The notes: generated by a model from the letters alone, not told the origin. Counted from the stretch's first letter, positions 1 through 7,918 are shown. The stretch: DNA of 64,000 bases from Saccharopolyspora elongata (GCF_004348985.1 NZ_SMKW01000013.1:1-64000), one strand, 5' to 3'. Made by a program: numbers and translations.

Positions 1-247
1 TCAGCTTGCCGCCCACGTACCACTTCGCGAACGGCGCGTTCGACCAGTCCAGGACCTGGTCCCACTTGGTGTCCCAGGCCAGCCGCTCGGCTTGCTTCGC
101 CCAGAACGCCTCCCGATCGGCCGAGGCTTCCTCGTACAGTGCCGACGTGGCGTTGGCCTGCGCCGCGAACTCCTGGGACGGCGGGAATGCCCTGCTTTCG
201 GTGAGCAGGTTGTCGAGCGTGTTGCTCTGCCCGTCGGGCTGGGTCAT
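1..247 (-). CDS. acs: Acetyl-CoA synthetase, N-terminal part (runs off left edge)
   Basis: Start of the AMP-forming acetyl-CoA synthetase, the cytoplasmic enzyme that makes acetyl-CoA from acetate, ATP and CoA. Only the first 82 codons are in the window. The visible part is the N-terminal ACAS region: FWAKQAERLAW at residues 48-58 and WSNAPFAKWYVGGKL at 68-82 are characteristic of the family. The ATG is preceded by AGGGAGG at good spacing. It is divergent from the Fic-like gene. acs lies close to the ssd/tad genes in Mycobacterium and Streptomyces too, which supports the call. The catalytic domain cannot be checked here. Confidence 0.9.
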   Translation of the reverse strand, partial: MTQPDGQSNTLDNLLTESRAFPPSQEFAAQANATSALYEEASADREAFWAKQAERLAWDTKWDQVLDWSNAPFAKWYVGGKL

Positions 248-442
248 TGCCGAGAACCTCCCTGGTGCGGGGATGTCAGTGCTATGGGAACCGTAATGCG
301 ATCGGGCTCACTGCAACAGAGGGTTCGTCCAAATGGTTCAGACCAATCCCGGCAATACGGTCCGATATCGCCGCATTACGCAGGGCGGCAGCGCGGCCAC
401 TGTGTCACATGTCGCAGCATGACCGGGCGATGGGGTGATGGC

Positions 443-1210
443 GTGCCGGTAGCGTCGTCGGGCGTGAACGAGAAGCCATCGCTGGTGCCGCTGCTGGAGC
501 TGGACGGCGTCGCCGACGCCGTGACCGCCGCCCGCGCGGCGATCGACGAGGTGCACCGGCACCCGGCCAACCGGCGCGGCTGGCCCGCCACCGCGGCCGA
601 GGCATCGGTCCGGGCGGCTCGCGCATCGGCGGCCATCGCGGGCGGCGCGGCCGAGATTCCGGAGTCCGGCGAGGTCACCGACCCGCTGCTGGCCGGCTCG
701 CTGCGGATCGCCGAGGCGATGGGCACGCTGCTGCCCACCTGGCAGCGGGCGCCGCGGCAGGCGCTGGCCCGGATGCACGTGCTCGCGGCCGCGGATCTGA
801 TCGACGACCCGGACCTGCTCGGCCGTCCGCAGGCCGACCCGGTGATCGCCGAGCGGCTCGACCTGCTCGCCGAGATCATCGCCGATCGGGAGGCGCAGGG
901 CCCGGGCCCGGTGCTGGCCGCCGTCGTGCACGGCGAGCTCCTCGCGCTGCAGCCGTTCGGCACCGCCGACGGCGTGATCGCGCGGGCCGCGGCGCGGCTG
1001 AGCGTGATCGGCAGCGGGTTGGACCCGAAGGGCCTGGTGGTTCCCGAGGTCGCGTACTTCCGGCGCCAGGAGGAGTACGCCGAGCTGGCCCTCGGCTTCG
1101 CCACCGGCGAGATCGACGCGGTCGCGGCCTGGATCGTGTACTGCTGCAAGGCGTTGGAGGCCGGGGCGCGCGAGGCGAAGTCGATCGCCGACGCCGTCCA
1201 GGAGAGCTGA
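443..1210 (+). CDS. Fic-fold protein with degenerate active-site motif
   Basis: A 255-residue, mostly helical soluble protein. Residues 163-181 read HGELLALQPFGTADGVIAR, which aligns with the Fic signature HxFx(D/E)GNGRxxR. The catalytic His is Gln (Q170), the GNGR phosphate loop is ADGV, and the last Arg (R181) is kept. Fic enzymes transfer AMP or other phosphate groups to proteins; this one lacks the residue needed for that, so a binding or regulatory role is more likely. Relatives beside acs in actinobacteria are, as I recall, often labelled oxidoreductase, for which I see no cofactor motif. Start choice: GTG 443 follows GGGGTGAT; ATG 419 and GTG 464 are alternatives in the same frame. It is divergent from acs. 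Confidence 0.6.
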   Translation: MPVASSGVNEKPSLVPLLELDGVADAVTAARAAIDEVHRHPANRRGWPATAAEASVRAARASAAIAGGAAEIPESGEVTDPLLAGSLRIAEAMGTLLPTWQRAPRQALARMHVLAAADLIDDPDLLGRPQADPVIAERLDLLAEIIADREAQGPGPVLAAVVHGELLALQPFGTADGVIARAAARLSVIGSGLDPKGLVVPEVAYFRRQEEYAELALGFATGEIDAVAAWIVYCCKALEAGAREAKSIADAVQES

Positions 1211-1275
1211 CTTCCCGCGAGGGCTAAAGAGCCTGTTTCCGAACTTGCTCTGCGTGGCGGTGCGGGTAGCGGAAC

Positions 1276-1360
1276 CTCAGGGGTCTTCTCGCTGTGGGAT
1301 CCCCGACTCATGAATGCCAATTCACCACGTCGGGGCTGTCCTCGCGAGAAGACCCCTGAG
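1276..1360. repeat. Triply nested palindrome between genes
   Basis: The outer arms CTCAGGGGTCTTCTCGC (1276-1292) and GCGAGAAGACCCCTGAG (1344-1360) are perfect 17-bp complements. Inside lie CCCCGAC (1301-1307) with GTCGGGG (1329-1335), and inside those TGAAT (1311-1315) with ATTCA (1320-1324). The preceding stretch 1232-1280 resembles 5212-5260, so this looks like a full copy of an interspersed element with a partial copy near 5.2 kb. It lies between the Fic-like gene and the nucleoside hydrolase and may end transcription. No transposase is present. Confidence 0.75.
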
Positions 1361-1464
1361 AACCCGCGGCGGCGCCGGTTGCGTAGGCGGGCTAAGCGGC
1401 TGCGCCGCTTCAAAGGCAAAACCCCACGACATCCAAAACAGCCGCTAGAGGCGAGGGACACGGC

Positions 1465-2397
1465 GTGAAGAAGATTTTGATCGACTGCGATCCGGGCATC
1501 GACGACGCGCTGGCGTTGGCGCTGGCGCACGGCAGCCCGGAGCTGGACGTGGTCGGCGTGACGACCGTCGGCGGCAACGTCGAACTGGAGCACACCACCG
1601 ACAACGCCCTGCGGCTGCACGACTACTACGGCATGGACGCCCCGGTCTCGCGCGGCGCTGGGCGGCCGCTGGTGCGCGAGCCTCGGACTGCTGGGGACGT
1701 GCACGGGAACACCGGTCTCGGCGGCGTGGTGCTGCCGGAGCCGAAGTCGGAGCTGAGCGGCCGGCACGCCGTCGACTTCATCATCGACACCCTGGCCGGC
1801 GCGCCCGGCGAGATCAGCCTGGTGGCGGTCGGGCCGCTCACCAACATCGCCCTCGCGCTGCGCAAGGAGCCGCGGATCGCCGAGTGGGCCGGGCAGTTCG
1901 TGATCATGGGCGGCTCCTACACCCGCGGCAACACCAACCCCGCCGCCGAGTTCAACATCCTCGCCGATCCCGAGGGCGCCGCCGTCGCGTTCAACGCGCC
2001 CTGGCGGACGGTGATGATCGGGCTGGACCTGACCTACCAGGCGCGGGCGAACGCCGCGGTGCGCGCGCGGTTCGCCGGCCTCGGTCGGCTGGAGTCCCAG
2101 CTGATCACGCCGTGCCTGGACTTCTACGGCAGTCACATCAGTTACCAGGACGAGGGCCCGGCGATCCACGACGCGTGCGCGGTCGCCTACGTGATCGACC
2201 CGGGGCTGTTCGAGACGGTGCCGGCCCGCGTCGACGTCGAAACCCAGGGCCGGTTCACCTCGGGCATGACGGTCACGGACTTCCGGGCCCCGGCCGACGT
2301 CCACAACGCCGACGTCGCCACGACCCTCGACTCCGAGGGCTTCTGGAGCCTCGTCACCGACGCCTACCGCAACGTCGCCGCCGGCCTCCCGGACTGA
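1465..2397 (+). CDS. Inosine-uridine preferring nucleoside hydrolase
   Basis: A 310-residue hydrolase that cleaves the N-glycosidic bond of ribonucleosides to ribose and base (nucleoside salvage, cytoplasmic). The N-terminal Ca2+-binding signature DCDPGIDDALALALA is at residues 6-20. FVIMGGSYTRGNTNPAAEFN in the middle and AIHDACAVAYVIDP towards the C-terminus complete the metal and sugar site. Length matches the family (about 310-320). GTG 1465 is chosen because GAGGCGAGGG lies just upstream. Substrate preference cannot be read from sequence. It stands alone. Confidence 0.92.
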   Translation: MKKILIDCDPGIDDALALALAHGSPELDVVGVTTVGGNVELEHTTDNALRLHDYYGMDAPVSRGAGRPLVREPRTAGDVHGNTGLGGVVLPEPKSELSGRHAVDFIIDTLAGAPGEISLVAVGPLTNIALALRKEPRIAEWAGQFVIMGGSYTRGNTNPAAEFNILADPEGAAVAFNAPWRTVMIGLDLTYQARANAAVRARFAGLGRLESQLITPCLDFYGSHISYQDEGPAIHDACAVAYVIDPGLFETVPARVDVETQGRFTSGMTVTDFRAPADVHNADVATTLDSEGFWSLVTDAYRNVAAGLPD

Positions 2398-2484
2398 CTC
2401 GCGGGCAAGGGCGCGGGTCGAGGTCGGCGCCCTCTTTCGTTCACAAGGGACGCTGATGGTGCGAGTGGTCCTGCTCACGCCGGG

Positions 2485-2507
2485 TTGACCTTCACGCCTG
2501 GCGTGAA
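2485..2507 (+). promoter_or_regulatory. Probable MerR-type operator of the MFS gene
   Basis: TTGACC (2485-2490) is followed directly by the perfect inverted repeat TTCACGCC-T-GGCGTGAA (2491-2507), ending 17 nt before the MFS start. A closely similar sequence precedes the merR gene at 3834-3866. The shared form suggests that the MerR protein controls both. No clear -10 box is seen at this copy. Confidence 0.6.
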
Positions 2508-2524
2508 CGCGGACGCTCGGTGCC

Positions 2525-3706
2525 ATGAGTGCAACGGAACCCCACCCAGGCCTGCTTCTGCTGGTGCTCACCGGCTGCGCCTTCATCCTCGGTACCGGCG
2601 AGATCATGCTTGCGGGCCTGCTGCCGGAGATCGCCGCTGAGGTCGGCGTCTCGCTGCCGATCGCAGGCATGCTGATCAGCATGTTCGCACTGACGGTCGT
2701 GGTGGGCGGGCCGGTGCTCGCGCTGGCGACCGGAGGTCTTGCCCGCAAGCCGTTGGTGCTCGCGCTGATGCTGCTGTTCGCCGGGGGCAACGTGGTCGCG
2801 GCGTTGTCGCCGTCCTTCCCGTTGCTGGTCGGTTCCCGGGTGTTGGCGGCCTTGGCACATGCCGCGCTGATGCCGCTGTTCTTCGGCGTCGCCGTGGATC
2901 TCGTGCCACCAGAAAGGCGTGCGTCGGCGGTGGCGAGAGTGTCGTTGGGGCTCAGTTTGGCGACGGTCATCGGGTTGCCGATCGGCGCCGCGGTTGGCCA
3001 GTGGCTCGGCTGGCGGGCGGTGTTCTGGGCGTTGGCCGCATTGACGCTCGCCGCGACGGCGCTGTTGCGGCTGCTGCTGCCGACCGGGCAGCGGGCCGTT
3101 GCCGGACGGCTCGCAGAACTGCGCGTGCTCGGTGATCGCAGGGTGCAGGTCACGGTCGCGATGACGGCGCTGGGAGCCGCCGCCGCGTTCACCGCCTACA
3201 CCTACATCACCCCGATGCTCACGGACGTCACCGGTTTCGGGCCGATGACCGTCACCGCGTTGCTGCTGGTCTTCGGGATCGGTGGCACCGCGGGCAACGT
3301 GCTCGGCGGGAGGCTCGCCGATCGCGCCCTGATGCCGGCGATCTGCGGCGCGCTCGCCTCGCTCGCTGCCGCATTGCTGCTGTTGGGGTCCGTTGCCGCG
3401 AACAAGCCGCTCACCGTCGCGGCGTTGTTCGCCTTCGGTGCCGCTTACTACGCGGTGATCCCGGTGGTGAACACCAGGCTGCTCGCCGTCGCATCGCAAC
3501 AGGCCAGAACGCTCGCGCTCACCGTGCAGAGCTCCGCGTTCAACCTCGGCATCACCGCCGGGGGCTGGTTCGGCGGGCGGTTGATCGGGCACGGCTTTCC
3601 ACTGTGGATGGTTCCGGTGGCCGGCGGGGTGCTCGCTGTGCTGGCCCTGGTGATCGCAGTGGTCGAATCAGCCGGTGACCGGCGGATGGTCGAGGTGTCG
3701 CGATGA
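2525..3706 (+). CDS. MFS drug/metabolite exporter, DHA1 type
   Basis: A 393-residue integral membrane protein with about 12 hydrophobic segments, of the DHA1 (AraJ/Cmx-like) branch of the major facilitator superfamily, which exports drugs or metabolites by proton antiport. The N-terminus has the typical FILGTGEIMLAGLLPEIAAE, and the TM5 antiporter-like stretch is GLPIGAAVGQWLGWRAVFW. The ATG follows the operator at 2485-2507. The merR gene downstream on the same strand has a similar operator, so inducible efflux is likely. The substrate is unknown. Confidence 0.88.
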   Translation: MSATEPHPGLLLLVLTGCAFILGTGEIMLAGLLPEIAAEVGVSLPIAGMLISMFALTVVVGGPVLALATGGLARKPLVLALMLLFAGGNVVAALSPSFPLLVGSRVLAALAHAALMPLFFGVAVDLVPPERRASAVARVSLGLSLATVIGLPIGAAVGQWLGWRAVFWALAALTLAATALLRLLLPTGQRAVAGRLAELRVLGDRRVQVTVAMTALGAAAAFTAYTYITPMLTDVTGFGPMTVTALLLVFGIGGTAGNVLGGRLADRALMPAICGALASLAAALLLLGSVAANKPLTVAALFAFGAAYYAVIPVVNTRLLAVASQQARTLALTVQSSAFNLGITAGGWFGGRLIGHGFPLWMVPVAGGVLAVLALVIAVVESAGDRRMVEVSR

Positions 3707-3715
3707 ACGACGTGA

Positions 3716-3838
3716 ATCGGGAGGTGCCGCGCGAACCGCGGCGAGGTCGGCGGAGCGTTCGAAGGAGTGCAGTTCGCCGACTTCCAGGAGCGGACAGCGC
3801 GGCTCATCCCGGTGGTCGCGCTGGAACCGGGGGCTTGA
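3716..3838 (+). pseudogene. C-terminal remnant of a deazaflavin-dependent nitroreductase
   Basis: After the MFS stop, the same frame reads EGVQFADFQERTARLIPVV then ALEPG before a stop at 3836-3838. This matches the end of the actinobacterial F420-binding nitroreductase (DUF385) family, where YQERTxRxIPVVxLEP is typical. No start codon and no F420-binding domain are present, so only about 40 codons of a lost gene remain. Its stop codon lies within the TTGACC of the merR promoter. Confidence 0.5.
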
Positions 3839-3866
3839 CCTTCATGCTGGCGTCAAGGTTTACCGT
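3834..3866 (+). promoter_or_regulatory. merR promoter with elongated spacer and operator dyad
   Basis: -35 TTGACC (3835-3840) and -10 TACCGT (3861-3866) are 20 bp apart, the over-long spacing typical of promoters twisted open by MerR-family activators. The spacer holds the dyad CTTGAC...GTCAAG (3834-3839 and 3852-3857). The sequence TTGACCTTCATGCTGGCGTC matches the MFS upstream site at most positions. Confidence 0.65.
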
Positions 3867-3889
3867 CGATCCGGACCAGGGGAGGCGGC

Positions 3890-4258
3890 ATGCGGATCGG
3901 TGAGTTGGCCGACGCCACCGGCGCCACGACGCGGGCGTTGCGCTACTACGAGGAGCAGGGCTTGCTGCGGCCGGAGCGTTCGGCGAACGGCTACCGGGTT
4001 TACGGCCCGGACGCGGTCACGGTGGTGGCGAACATCCAGCTCCTGCTCGCCGCCGGACTCACCTCCGCCGACCTTCGGCTCATCGACGGATGCCTGGCCG
4101 ATCCGGTGCACACCTGCGCCGACCGCACGCCCAAGATCGACGTGTTCGAGCAGCGGCTGGCGCTGGTCCAGCAGCGGATCGACGAATTGACGCGGGTGCG
4201 TGATCAGCTGCGCGATCAGCTCGGGGAGTTGCGCGGTTCGGCCGTTCGGGCGGCTTGA
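3890..4258 (+). CDS. MerR family transcriptional regulator
   Basis: A 122-residue DNA-binding protein. The winged helix starts at residue 1 (MRIGELADATGATTRALRYY), with the NGYRVYGPDAV wing at about residues 36-46, followed by a dimerising coiled coil (FEQRLALVQQRIDELTRVRD). There is no large C-terminal ligand domain. A single pair of cysteines is absent (only one Cys, in VHTCADR), so metal or Fe-S sensing as in SoxR is not supported. ATG 3890 follows GGGGAGGCGG. It probably regulates itself and the MFS gene upstream. Confidence 0.9.
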   Translation: MRIGELADATGATTRALRYYEEQGLLRPERSANGYRVYGPDAVTVVANIQLLLAAGLTSADLRLIDGCLADPVHTCADRTPKIDVFEQRLALVQQRIDELTRVRDQLRDQLGELRGSAVRAA

Positions 4259-4309
4259 AGCGCCGTATCAGCAGTGCCGCGATCCAGGCGAACGTGAGAG
4301 ATTCTCTGC

Positions 4310-5209
4310 ATGGTCGATCCGCGGTACATCCGGATGTTCCACGAGGTGGTGCAGACCGGCTCGTACTCCGGCGCGGCTCGGCGTCTCGGCTACAGCCAGC
4401 CCGCGGTGAGCCAGCAGATGCGCGCGTTGGAACACACCGTCGGCACACCGCTTTTCACCCGCGCCGGCCGGACCATGCGGTTGACCGAAGCGGGCGAGGT
4501 GCTGGCCCGCCACGCCGCATCTGTTCTGCACGACCTCGACGCCGCGCAGAACCAGATCGCGGCGATCCGACAGCTGCGCGCGGGAAACCTGCGCATCTGC
4601 TCTTTCCCGAGTGCCAGCGCGACGATCGTGCCCGCCGCGACCGTGCACATCGCGCGCGACCACCCGGACCTGCGGATCCGGCTCATCGAGGCGGAACCCC
4701 CTGACTCGATGGAAACCTTGCGGCGCGGCGAATGCGACGTCGCCCTGGCCTTCACGTACCCGGGGGTGGCGGAGCAGCTGGACGGCGACCTGGTGGGCGT
4801 AGCCGTGCTGGACGACCCCGTCGTCGCGGTGCTGCCGAAGGGACACCGGCTGGCCAAGCGGAGATCGGTCGAACTGGCCGATCTCGCCGACGAGCGCTGG
4901 ATCGCCGGATGCACGCGTTGCCGCGACCACTTCGTGCAGGAGTGCGGCGCGGTCGGCTTCGAGCCGGACATCGCCTTCACCACGGACGACAACCTCGCGG
5001 TGCAGAGCCTGGTCGCGGCCGGGACCGGCATCGCGCTGATGCCCAGCCTGGTGCTGTCGTTCCTGCGGCACCCGAAGGTGATCAGCCGACGGGTGCGGAG
5101 GCTGGCGAACAGACAGGTGTCGGCGTACGCGCTGCGCGACCACCACCGAATCCCGGCAACCGCGCTGATGCTGGAAACCTTCGAACGGGTCGGTACCGCG
5201 ATGCGCTGA
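4310..5209 (+). CDS. LysR family transcriptional regulator
   Basis: A 299-residue LysR-type regulator: N-terminal winged helix (YSGAARRLGYSQPAVSQQMR at about residues 18-37) and a C-terminal periplasmic-binding-protein-like effector domain starting near residue 85. The effector domain has several Cys (CTRCRDHFVQEC region), which may be structural. The palindrome AGAGATTCTCT (4297-4307) sits just before the start. The next gene on the same strand is a cysteine dioxygenase-like cupin, its most likely target. Effector unknown. Confidence 0.9.
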   Translation: MVDPRYIRMFHEVVQTGSYSGAARRLGYSQPAVSQQMRALEHTVGTPLFTRAGRTMRLTEAGEVLARHAASVLHDLDAAQNQIAAIRQLRAGNLRICSFPSASATIVPAATVHIARDHPDLRIRLIEAEPPDSMETLRRGECDVALAFTYPGVAEQLDGDLVGVAVLDDPVVAVLPKGHRLAKRRSVELADLADERWIAGCTRCRDHFVQECGAVGFEPDIAFTTDDNLAVQSLVAAGTGIALMPSLVLSFLRHPKVISRRVRRLANRQVSAYALRDHHRIPATALMLETFERVGTAMR

Positions 5210-5211
5210 AG

Positions 5212-5262
5212 CCTGTTCCCGGACGCAGTTTGCCCCGCAGCGCGGGTGGCGGGACCTCGGAC
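5212..5262. repeat. Partial copy of the interspersed element seen at 1.2-1.36 kb
   Basis: AGCCTGTTCCCGGAC then GCGCGGGTGGCGGGACCTCGG parallels AGCCTGTTTCCGAAC and GTGCGGGTAGCGGAACCTCAG at 1230-1280. Only the left part is present; the long palindrome arms are missing. It lies just after the LysR stop. Confidence 0.45.
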
Positions 5263-5375
5263 GGCGCCTGGACGCCACGCGTCGAACGGTGCATCTGAGC
5301 CATAAGCTCTTCTTTGAGAGTCACCAAGTTTTCGGTGGTCGACGTGCGGATTCCGGTCGGGGCAAGGTGATTCGC

Positions 5376-5894
5376 ATGACTTCGCAGCTGACTGAACTGG
5401 CCGGGGCGATTCGCGAGCGGGTGCAGCGGGGTGCCGAGGCGGCCGAAACCGCCGAACTGGTCCAGGAAGCCCTCCGGCCGTTCCTGGCCGAGCCGGACCT
5501 GTTGCGCCCGGAACAGCGGATCGGCGATCCCGACAACTACCGGCAGCACGTCCTGCACGTGGAACCCGACGGCAGCTTCTCGATCGTCGCCCTGGTGTGG
5601 TTGCCCGGGCAGGAGACTCCCGTGCACGACCACGTCTCGTGGTGCGTCACCGGCGTTTACGAGGGCGTGGAGCACGAGCAGCGCTACGAGATCCGCGACG
5701 ACCACCTGGTCCTGGCAGGGCACGCCACCAACCAGCCGGGCGAGGTGTGCGGTTTCGCGCCGCCCGGCGACATCCACCTGGTGCGCAACGCGGGGACGTC
5801 CAAGGCGATCTCGATCCACATCTACGGCGCGAACATCGCGGTCCTCGGCTCCAGCGTCCGCCGCAGCTACGACCTGCCGATGGCAGCAGCTTGA
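5376..5894 (+). CDS. Cysteine dioxygenase-like cupin
   Basis: A 172-residue single-domain cupin. TPVHDHVSWCVTGVYEG (about residues 83-99) gives the HxH metal pair, and PPGDIHLVRN with ISIHIYG supplies the later metal His and strand. This matches the cysteine dioxygenase-like group of Fe(II) thiol dioxygenases found beside LysR genes in actinobacteria. Whether the substrate is cysteine or another thiol or small acid cannot be told. ATG 5376 follows CAAGGTGA; an upstream ATG at 5289 is in frame but has no ribosome-binding site. Confidence 0.8.
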   Translation: MTSQLTELAGAIRERVQRGAEAAETAELVQEALRPFLAEPDLLRPEQRIGDPDNYRQHVLHVEPDGSFSIVALVWLPGQETPVHDHVSWCVTGVYEGVEHEQRYEIRDDHLVLAGHATNQPGEVCGFAPPGDIHLVRNAGTSKAISIHIYGANIAVLGSSVRRSYDLPMAAA

Positions 5895-5986
5895 AGCTCC
5901 GTTTCCGCTGCTAAAAGCCCGTGAGCACTTTTTGTTGCTATAGCAGCACAAAGTGCGCACGGGTCCTGACCAGTAGAAACGGAGCT
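5895..5986. terminator. Double nested hairpin, CTATAG family copy 1, convergent terminator
   Basis: Outer arms AGCTCCGTTTC (5895-5905) and GAAACGGAGCT (5976-5986) are perfect complements. They enclose the hairpin CCCGTGAGCACTTT...TTGCTATAGCAG...AAAGTGCGCACGGG (5918-5963). It fills the whole gap between two convergent genes and should stop transcription from both sides. Five further copies of the inner element lie in this window. Confidence 0.75.
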
Positions 5987-5991
5987 CCCGG

Positions 5992-6903
5992 TCATTCCCC
6001 CACTGCGCGGAGGGCGTCGCGGACGTGGCCGTCGGCGACCGCCAGCGCCGCCGCTGCGCGCTCGATGTCGACGCCGGTGAGCAGGTGCACCAACGCCGTC
6101 TTGAGGTCTCCGTCCGCCGCCGTGAGCGCCGTCGAGCACACCTCTTCCGAGGCGCCCGTCGCCTCCTGCAGGATCCCGATGGTGCGGCCGCGCAGCTTCG
6201 CGTTCGTGGCGAGCATGCTGACCATCAGGTTCGAGTAGGTGCGGCCCATCCGGATCATCACCGCGGTGGAGAACGAGGTCAGCACCAGCTTCTGCGCGGT
6301 GCCCGCCTTCATCCGGGTCGAACCGCTGATCGGTTCCGGCCCGGTGTCCACCGCGATCACCACGTCGGCCGGCACCGGCCCGACGTCCGGGTTCGACGTC
6401 ACCAGCGCCGTTCCCGCCCCGATCTGCCGCGCGGCGTCCAACGCGCCCAGCACGTACGGGGTGCGCCCGGACGCGGCCAGCCCGAGGACGAAGTCGAGCC
6501 CGTTGGCGTCCTCCCGGATGGCGGCGGCGCCGGAATCGACGTCGTCCTCGGCGTTCTCCACAGCGCGCCGGAACGCCTCGGGGCCGCCCGCCTGGTGCGC
6601 GACGAACCAGGTCGGCGGCACGTTGAAGGTCGGGATCAGCTCGGCGGCGTCCAGCACCGCGAGCCGCCCGGAGGTGCCCGCGCCGACGTAGTGCACGCGG
6701 CCGCCCGCGCGCAGCGCCGCGACGGCCATGTCGACCGCGCGGGCGAGTTCGGGCAGCACTTGGCCGACCGCGACCGGCACCGTCCGGTCCTCGCCGTTGA
6801 GCACGCGCAGGATGTCCAGGGTCGGCAGCAGGTCGATATCCCTGGTCCTGGGGTTGCTGCGCTCGGTGGGAGCGTCCACGCGGACCGCGCGGTCCGGGCT
6901 CAT
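5992..6903 (-). CDS. murQ: N-acetylmuramic acid 6-phosphate etherase
   Basis: A 303-residue SIS-fold lyase that cleaves the lactyl ether of MurNAc-6-phosphate, giving GlcNAc-6-phosphate and D-lactate (cell-wall recycling, cytoplasm). The sugar-phosphate loop GRVHYVGAGTSGRLAVLDAA lies near residue 70, with VENAEDD (catalytic acid region) and ISGSTRMKAGTAQK further on; all are MurQ signatures. ATG 6903 is preferred over GTG 6906 because AGGAGG sits 4 nt before it. It lies 58 nt after murR on the same strand, so the two are probably cotranscribed. Confidence 0.95.
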   Translation of the reverse strand: MSPDRAVRVDAPTERSNPRTRDIDLLPTLDILRVLNGEDRTVPVAVGQVLPELARAVDMAVAALRAGGRVHYVGAGTSGRLAVLDAAELIPTFNVPPTWFVAHQAGGPEAFRRAVENAEDDVDSGAAAIREDANGLDFVLGLAASGRTPYVLGALDAARQIGAGTALVTSNPDVGPVPADVVIAVDTGPEPISGSTRMKAGTAQKLVLTSFSTAVMIRMGRTYSNLMVSMLATNAKLRGRTIGILQEATGASEEVCSTALTAADGDLKTALVHLLTGVDIERAAAALAVADGHVRDALRAVGE

Positions 6904-6961
6904 CACGCCTCCTGCGGCAGTTGCGGGAGCACCCGCTCGGGGTGCGGGTCGGGGTCGCGCA

Positions 6962-7882
6962 TCACGTCTCCTTCTGCCGCCGGCGGTCCGGGCGGCTGTC
7001 GAGGCGGTGGCCGCCCACTGCCTCGTAAGTGGCCTCCAGCGCGGCCTTCGCCTGGTCCAGGTGTCGCTGCGCGACGCCGATGAACAGGCAGTCGATCACG
7101 GTCAGCTGGCCGATGCGGCTGGCCATGGCGCCGGAGCGGTAGGTGGTCTCGCGCACCGCGGTGGTCAGCACGCGGTCGGCGACCTCGGTGATGGGCGAGC
7201 GGGCGAAGTTCGTCAGCGCCGCGGTGGTGGCGCCGCGCCGCCGCGCTTCGCGCAGCGCCTCGACCGTCTCGCTGGTGGCGCCGGTGTGCGAGATGCCGAT
7301 CGCGACGTCGCCCTCCCGCAGCACCGCGGCCGAGGTCAGCGCGTTGTGCGTGTCGGCCCACGCGAAGCAAGTCAGGCCGATGCGGTGCAGCTTCTGCTGC
7401 AGGTCGAGCGCGACGAACGCGCTGGCGCCGACGCCGTAGACGTCGATGCGGCGGGCGGTGGCGACGTCGTCGACGAGGCGTTGCAGGATCGCGGCGTCCA
7501 GCTGCCCGGCGGTCTCCTCGACCGCCTTCGCGTCGGCGTAACCGACCTTCTCGATGATCTGCCCGAGGTCGTCGTCCGGGGCGATGTCGCTGCCCAGCTC
7601 GCGGTCGCGGACGGACGTGCGCGCCGTGTCGGCGGCCAGCGCGATCCGCAGGTCCGGGTAGCCGCCGACGCCGATCGCCTTGCAGAACCGCGTGACGGTG
7701 GTTTCGCTGGTGCCCGCGGCCTCGGCGACCTCGGTGATGCTGCGCCGGGCTATCGACGCGGGATCGGCGAGCACGATGTTGGCCACGCGCTGTTCCGCCC
7801 GGGCGAGGCCGGGCAGCAGGGAGCGAATCTTGACGAGCGGGCTGGACTCGCCCGATTCGCGGAACGTGTCGTCAGTGACCAT
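6962..7882 (-). CDS. murR: MurR/RpiR family regulator
   Basis: A 306-residue regulator with an N-terminal RpiR helix-turn-helix (ITEVAEAAGTSETTVTRFCK at about residues 49-68) and a C-terminal SIS sugar-phosphate-binding domain (YGVGASAFVALDLQQKL; GISHTGATSETVEALREAR). Because it is joined to murQ, MurNAc-6-phosphate is the likely effector and the salvage genes the likely targets. The C-terminus is Arg-rich. A consensus promoter ends at the ATG, so the mRNA is probably leaderless. Confidence 0.88.
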   Translation of the reverse strand: MVTDDTFRESGESSPLVKIRSLLPGLARAEQRVANIVLADPASIARRSITEVAEAAGTSETTVTRFCKAIGVGGYPDLRIALAADTARTSVRDRELGSDIAPDDDLGQIIEKVGYADAKAVEETAGQLDAAILQRLVDDVATARRIDVYGVGASAFVALDLQQKLHRIGLTCFAWADTHNALTSAAVLREGDVAIGISHTGATSETVEALREARRRGATTAALTNFARSPITEVADRVLTTAVRETTYRSGAMASRIGQLTVIDCLFIGVAQRHLDQAKAALEATYEAVGGHRLDSRPDRRRQKET

Positions 7883-7885
7883 GTG

Positions 7886-7918
7886 GGAAACTTACTAACC
7901 GTCGCTTGTGCAGGTCAA
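7886..7918 (-). promoter_or_regulatory. murR promoter (leaderless) with possible MurR site
   Basis: On the minus strand, -35 TTGACC (7918-7913) and -10 TAAGTT (7894-7889) are 18 bp apart, and the -10 box ends 6 nt before the ATG at 7882. Over the -10 box the plus strand reads GGAAACTTACTAAC (7886-7899). GGAAGTTACTCAC occurs at the same place in the nagZ promoter, so it may be a shared MurR operator. Confidence 0.7.

Noticed and set aside
376-3192. A very long open frame on the minus strand across the Fic, nucleoside hydrolase and MFS genes
   Set aside because: It is antisense to three well-supported genes, has Arg/Ser/Pro-rich low-complexity translation and no domain. High GC removes stop codons from such frames.
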